Part shown: in pieces, positions 59,849 to 64,000 of the stretch
Layout: each line of letters starts with the position of its first letter
Position numbering within the stretch: position 1 is the first letter of the stretch
DNA from: Micromonospora coriariae
Lineage (GTDB): Bacteria; Actinomycetota; Actinomycetes; Mycobacteriales; Micromonosporaceae
Direction of reading: 5' to 3'
Assembly (NCBI RefSeq): GCF_900091455.1
Contig: NZ_LT607412.1
Coordinates: 6,572,001 to 6,636,000, forward strand
Length of the DNA: 64,000 nucleotides
The notes under the pieces: generated by a model
What the model was told of the DNA's origin: nothing
Database searches by the model: none
What the model saw: only the letters and a program-made list of their open reading frames with translations
Made by a program: the position numbers and the translations under genes

Positions 59849-62154
59849 CCGTTCCCCCCGGGGTAGCTGCTCGGATCGGTGACTTGCAGACGCAGCTCGC
59901 TGACGTGTCCGCGCCCGTGCGCATCGGTCACCCAGCTCTCGCTCGGTGCCGGCAACAACTCAGTGACGACGACCGCGACGTCCGGCCCGGTGCGGGCCGC
60001 GGCGTCGACCATCGCGCACAGCGACTGCGCGTGGAGCGGGCCGGTGAGGTCGACGTAGCAGGGCTTGACCTCGGTGCCGACCTTCACGAACACCCGCTCG
60101 GGCAGGCCGAGCCGGGCCCGCCACCGGCGCACCGCGAGGAACCGCTCGGCCTCTCCGGTCACCCCGCCCAGCCCGCTGTCCGCGACGGTGGTCCGCCAGG
60201 TGCGGCGGGCCACGACCAGCCGGTCGATGGTGATCCTGGGTGTGTGCGCCGCCGGGTCGAGCAGCTTGAAGGCGTCCACCAGCAGCGAGCCGAGCAGGTT
60301 GGCGAAGACCTCCACCAGCGGCCAACGGCTGCCGTCGGGCAGCACAGCCGCCAGCCGGTCGCCGACCGGCACCACCCGCACCTCGGTCGCCGGTATCAGC
60401 CGGTCCACCTCGCCGCCCCGGGCGGTGTCGATGCCGAGCTGCCGGTCAGCCGGGCCGGTCAACCCGTACGTGGTGCGGGTGGTGACCCGGGGGAAGCCCT
60501 CCGGGTAGAGCACCCGCACCCGGGCCGGACCCAGGTCGGTGTCCAGCCCGGCGCGCAGCGCCGCCGGGTCCGGGTGGAACGGCACGAAGACCGCGCTGTC
60601 GAAGGTGGGGGTGGCCGGGTGCAGCTCGCCGAGCACGAGCAGGAACTCGCCCCGGTTCAGCGCGGCCAGGTCGACGGCGCTGATCTGCACGTCCGGGCTG
60701 TGGATCCGGGCCGACGGCCAGCCCGGCGCGTCCGCCGGGAACACCCGCCGGGCCCGCTCGGCCAGCTCCGTGCCGCGCAGCCGCAGTTCGGGCTGCCCGG
60801 GCGGCAGCGCGGCCAGGTCGAACAGCTCGGCCCAGCGGGCGGTGAAACCGGCCCCGGCGGCGGCCAGCGGCCCGTCCTGGGCGACCAGCAGCCCCTGGGC
60901 CAGCGACCAGACGTCCGCGAGCCGCACCGGCCCGTCGGCGCGCAGCTCCTCGTACAGCTCGGCGAGGAGGCGCTCGCAGGCGGCGCCGATCTCGGCGGTC
61001 AGCCACCGGGCGGCCTGGAGCAGCACGGCCAGCGGCGCGGCGAGGGCGTCGAGCACCGCCGCGCCGACGGTGACCGTGAGATCGCGGGAGGTCTCCTCGT
61101 AGACGACGGTGCGGCCGGCGTACATCTGACCGGCCTGCCGGGTCGCGGGTCGGCCGGTGACCGCGGTGAACTCCTCGTTCAGCGCGGCCAGCGCGGCGCC
61201 CAGCCGGTCCGGGTCGCCGGCCGCCGCGGCGACGTCGTCGCGTGCGGCGCAGAGCCGGTCGAAGCCGGCGCTCACCTCGGCGCGCAGCGTCGGGTCGCCG
61301 ATCGCGGCCAGCCGCTCGCGCAGCACCTGCTCGGCCCGAGGGCTGATCGGCAGGCCGGCGTCCCAGGTCAGCAGGCCCCGCTCGACCAGTCGATCGAGCA
61401 GCAGGAACGCGTCGTCGGCGGTGCGCAGGCCGGTATCGCCGGCGGCGAGCACCCGCTCGACCAGCCGTACCGCGGGGGTGCGCCCGTCGGAGCAGGCCAG
61501 CAACCGCGCCTCCGCAAGGGGCAACTCCACCGGCGGGTGCAGCGGCCGGTGCAGCAGCCGGCCGACCACGCTCAGGTGCGGCGGCAACGCCGGCGCCCAC
61601 CAGCGGCGTACGGCCGGGTCGTCGGCGAGCCGGTCGGCGTACGCGATAAGCGCCCACGCCTCGAAGTGCACCTCCCGCCTCGACAGCGTCGTCGGCCCCG
61701 GCCGCAGCCGGGTGGACGGGTCGGCGGGGTCGAAGGTGCCCCAGCACACCGGGCCGAAGAAGCCGATCGTCTCGGCCTTGCCGCAGTAGCGCTGCCAGTA
61801 GCGCAGCAGGCTCAGCTCACGCTTGCGCCGCCGGACGTTGCGCACCGTGGGGTCGGTGCGCAGCAGACCGTCCAGGGCGATCAGCATCTCCGGGTTCTGC
61901 CAGGTGACCGCCTCGCGCAGCAGCGGGTCGGCGGCGATCCGGCCGGCGGTGGCCGACGCGTCGGCGAGCGCCTCGGCGAACGCCTTGTCGAACACCTCGG
62001 CGGCGACCTCACCGGCCAGCAGCGCGTCGGCGGCGTCGGCCGCGTCCGGGGCGGCGAAGGCGTCCAGCCCGACCGCCGGGAACCCGGCGGTACGCAGCAC
62101 CACGTCGCGCCACACCGACCAACCGGTCTCGCCGAGCGGCAGCCGGTGGCTCAT
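59845..62154 (-). CDS. LanB-type protein (lantibiotic dehydratase N-terminal/PEARL-like)
   Basis: 769 residues covering the tRNA-dependent glutamylation domain of class I lantibiotic dehydratases: RKRELSLLRYWQRY, GKAETIGFFGPVCWG, the long helical middle, QAGQMYAGRTVVYEE, and the C-terminal GTEVKPCYVDLTGPLHA and HGRGHVSELRL. The elimination domain is absent, as in split LanBs and peptide aminoacyl-tRNA ligases. Family members transfer glutamate or another amino acid from tRNA to Ser/Thr or to a peptide end. No precursor peptide is visible; the gene is coupled by ATGA overlaps to the NRPS gene downstream and to a paralogue upstream. Confidence 0.85.
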   Translation of the reverse strand: MSHRLPLGETGWSVWRDVVLRTAGFPAVGLDAFAAPDAADAADALLAGEVAAEVFDKAFAEALADASATAGRIAADPLLREAVTWQNPEMLIALDGLLRTDPTVRNVRRRKRELSLLRYWQRYCGKAETIGFFGPVCWGTFDPADPSTRLRPGPTTLSRREVHFEAWALIAYADRLADDPAVRRWWAPALPPHLSVVGRLLHRPLHPPVELPLAEARLLACSDGRTPAVRLVERVLAAGDTGLRTADDAFLLLDRLVERGLLTWDAGLPISPRAEQVLRERLAAIGDPTLRAEVSAGFDRLCAARDDVAAAAGDPDRLGAALAALNEEFTAVTGRPATRQAGQMYAGRTVVYEETSRDLTVTVGAAVLDALAAPLAVLLQAARWLTAEIGAACERLLAELYEELRADGPVRLADVWSLAQGLLVAQDGPLAAAGAGFTARWAELFDLAALPPGQPELRLRGTELAERARRVFPADAPGWPSARIHSPDVQISAVDLAALNRGEFLLVLGELHPATPTFDSAVFVPFHPDPAALRAGLDTDLGPARVRVLYPEGFPRVTTRTTYGLTGPADRQLGIDTARGGEVDRLIPATEVRVVPVGDRLAAVLPDGSRWPLVEVFANLLGSLLVDAFKLLDPAAHTPRITIDRLVVARRTWRTTVADSGLGGVTGEAERFLAVRRWRARLGLPERVFVKVGTEVKPCYVDLTGPLHAQSLCAMVDAAARTGPDVAVVVTELLPAPSESWVTDAHGRGHVSELRLQVTDPSSYPGGNG

Positions 62155-64000
62155 CGGGACGACTCCGGCTCGGCGGCGTCCACGATGTGCAGCCGCAGCT
62201 CACTGAAGTAGCGCCGGCCCGCGGCGTCGGGCACCCAGGCGTCGTCCGGAGTGGGCAGCATCTCGCTGACCACCAGCGTGACGTCGTCGCCGCCGTCACG
62301 GCGGGCCGCCCGGACCATTGTGCAGAACAGGCTGGCGAACGCGGGGCTGCTCAGGTCGACGAAGCACGGCTTGGTCTCGGTGCCGAGCTTGACGTACACC
62401 TGCTCGGGCAGGCCCAGCCCGCGCCGCCACTCGCGCACCGCCAGGTAGCGGGCCCGGTCGCCGGTCACCGTGGCCAGGCCGCACTCCCCCACCGTGGTAC
62501 GCCAGGTCTGCCGGGCCACCACCAGCCGGTCCAGCGTGATCCGGGGCGTGCACGGTGCGGCGGCGACCAGCTTGAACCCGTCGACGGCATGGGTGCTCAG
62601 CAGGGCGGCGCAGACCTCGGTCAGTGACCAGCGCTGCCCGTCTTCGGCCGTGACGACCAGCCGGCCGGCCTCGTCGTGCACGGTGAGCGCGACGGTGGGC
62701 AGCACCCGGTCGTCCTCGGCGCCAGGTGCCGCGGCGAAGGCCAACTGCCGGTCGGTCGGGCCGGCCAGCGACTCGGCGACCCGGCTGGTGCGCCGCGGCC
62801 AGTCGGTCGGGTATAGCAGCCGGATCCGGCGCGGGCCGAGGTCGGCCGCCAGCGCGGCGCGCAGCCGCTCCACGTCGGGGTGCGACGGGGTCACCGCGTA
62901 GGTGTCGAACGACGGCCAGGCGGCATGCAGCTCGCCGAGCACCACTGTGTACTCGCCGCGGGTCAGCGCGTCCGCGTCGGCGGCGCAGATCTGCAGGTCG
63001 GGGCTGTGCAGCCGGGCGGTGGACCAGCGTGCCGGCGGCGGCGGGAACGCCTCGTCGACCCGGGCGGCCAGGTCCGCCACGTCCAGCCGGACCTCGGTGA
63101 CGCCCGACGGCTGCTGGGCCAGGCCGAACAGCTCGGCCCAGCGGACGGCGAACTGCGCGGCCACGGCGTCCACCGGGCGCTCCCCGGTGCCCCAGAACAG
63201 GCCCTGCACCAGGAACCACAGGTCGGACAGGGCGACGGGGCCGTCACCCGCCTCGGCGCGCAACTCGTCGTACAGCTCACGGAAGACCGCCCCGTACGCC
63301 TCCTCCAGCGCACCGGCCAGCCAGCGGGCGGCCCGCAGCAGCACGGCCAGCGGCGCCGCCAGCTCGTCCAGCAGCGGCGCGCCGAAGACCACGTCCAGGT
63401 CCCGGCTGGTGTCCTCGTAGCAGAGTGTGCGGCCGGCGTACATCTGCCCGGCCCGCCGTTGCGGCGGCTGCCCGGTCAGCTCGGTGAACGTCTCGTCGAG
63501 CGCGTCCAGGGCGGTCCGCAGCCGGTCCGGGTCACCGGCCGCCGCGGCGACCGCGTCCCGGGCGGCACACAGCCGGTCGAAGCCGGCCTCGGCGGCGGCC
63601 CGGGCCGGGGCGTCGCCGATCGCCGCGATCCGCTGGCGCAGCACCTCCTCGGCCTGCGGGTTCACCGGCAGCGCGGCGTCCCAGGTGATCAGCTCTCGCT
63701 GCACTAGTCGGTCCAGCAGCTCGTACCCGTCCTCGGGTCGGCGCAGCCCGATCGACCCGTCGGCGATCACGTCGCGGGCCGCGCGGCGGCCGTCGACGGC
63801 GGCCAGCAGCGCCGCCTCGACCGGGGACAGCGGCACCGGCGGCCGGGCCGGACGAAGCACCTCGCGCCCGGCGAGGCGCAGGTGCGGGGCGAGCCGGGGC
63901 GCCCACCACCGGCGCACCGCCGGGTCCGCGCCGATCCGCTCGGCGTACGCGGCCAGCGCCCACGACTCGAACCACACCCAGCGGCGGCGGGTCAGCGCCG
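62151..64000 (-). CDS. second LanB-type protein, 5' end beyond the window
   Basis: At least 616 residues; the frame stays open to the right edge. It is a clear paralogue of the protein at 59845-62154: WVWFESWALAAYAERI, RRAGQMYAGRTLCYEDTSRD, RITLDRLVVARQTWRTTV, LGTETKPCFVDLSSPAFA and RRYFSELRLHI match segment by segment. No elimination domain follows; the stop overlaps the next start (ATGA). Two such proteins in series suggest either a heteromer or two successive tRNA-dependent steps. The N-terminal catalytic part lies outside the window. Confidence 0.85.
   Translation of the reverse strand, partial: ALTRRRWVWFESWALAAYAERIGADPAVRRWWAPRLAPHLRLAGREVLRPARPPVPLSPVEAALLAAVDGRRAARDVIADGSIGLRRPEDGYELLDRLVQRELITWDAALPVNPQAEEVLRQRIAAIGDAPARAAAEAGFDRLCAARDAVAAAAGDPDRLRTALDALDETFTELTGQPPQRRAGQMYAGRTLCYEDTSRDLDVVFGAPLLDELAAPLAVLLRAARWLAGALEEAYGAVFRELYDELRAEAGDGPVALSDLWFLVQGLFWGTGERPVDAVAAQFAVRWAELFGLAQQPSGVTEVRLDVADLAARVDEAFPPPPARWSTARLHSPDLQICAADADALTRGEYTVVLGELHAAWPSFDTYAVTPSHPDVERLRAALAADLGPRRIRLLYPTDWPRRTSRVAESLAGPTDRQLAFAAAPGAEDDRVLPTVALTVHDEAGRLVVTAEDGQRWSLTEVCAALLSTHAVDGFKLVAAAPCTPRITLDRLVVARQTWRTTVGECGLATVTGDRARYLAVREWRRGLGLPEQVYVKLGTETKPCFVDLSSPAFASLFCTMVRAARRDGGDDVTLVVSEMLPTPDDAWVPDAAGRRYFSELRLHIVDAAEPESSR

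Noticed and set aside
46509..62211. Long plus-strand open frames opposite the other NRPS, PKS and LanB genes
   Set aside because: Same reason: the minus strand carries complete catalytic motifs throughout, while the plus frames are low complexity.
1..64000. CRISPR arrays, tRNA and rRNA genes
   Set aside because: No regularly spaced repeats and no tRNA or rRNA signature were noticed on reading through. A dedicated scan was not possible.

Overview
The window is high-GC actinobacterial DNA with GTG starts, GGAG-type ribosome sites, many paired XRE/DUF397 regulators and typical actinomycete accessory enzymes. Gene content and style fit Micromonosporaceae (Micromonospora-like). That placement is inferred from style, because the window has no rRNA or other taxonomic marker. 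No tRNA, rRNA or CRISPR array was seen.

Layout. 1-2.6 kb: the 3' end of a UvrA-like ATPase gene, a small cysteine phosphatase, and a secreted lysozyme-like hydrolase behind two tandem SigR-type promoter motifs. 2.66-5.32 kb: an ISL3-family element sitting exactly in the centre of a 46-bp palindrome, itself interrupted by an IS3-family element. 5.5-30 kb: ordinary chromosomal genes with much local regulation: a two-component pair, DedA, a TetR/SDR divergon with visible operators, hydrolases, a Ser/Thr kinase, a LacI regulator with tandem operators, an XRE/DUF397 pair, a GGDEF protein, an ArsR/SRPBCC pair, an orphan PemK-like protein, OsmC, NUDIX, a LysR/EamA divergon, a sulfotransferase and a peptidase E. 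Several broken genes lie here: an internally deleted nitrilase, a truncated NAD(P)-binding gene, and an IS5 transposase tail. 31-39.7 kb: an accessory stretch with an IS110 recombinase, a lipoprotein-type signal peptidase I, a second IS3 copy in inverted orientation that separates a gene from its Shine-Dalgarno, a PD-(D/E)XK-like protein, and a second XRE/DUF397 pair. 39.7-41 kb: a FUSC-type membrane protein and a strong terminator hairpin.

41.0-64.0 kb is one left-reading biosynthetic operon that runs off the right edge. In transcription order it encodes two LanB-type (tRNA-dependent glutamylation-domain) proteins, an A-PCP-C-PCP synthetase, a KS-AT-KR-DH-ACP polyketide synthase, a SyrP-like Fe(II)/2-oxoglutarate hydroxylase, an MbtH protein, a C-A-PCP synthetase read as Asn-specific, and a C-A-PCP-TE synthetase read as Ser-specific, whose thioesterase has Cys at the nucleophile position and which is fused to a 12-helix MFS exporter. 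Nearly every junction is a 1-4 base stop/start overlap, so the genes are almost certainly made together. I infer a hybrid peptide-polyketide with an unsaturated malonate-derived unit, a probably hydroxylated Asn and a terminal Ser, released by an unusual thioesterase and exported by the same polypeptide. The pairing of LanB-type enzymes with modular NRPS/PKS machinery, together with a carrier domain that has no adenylation domain of its own, is the best candidate for a previously undescribed system here.
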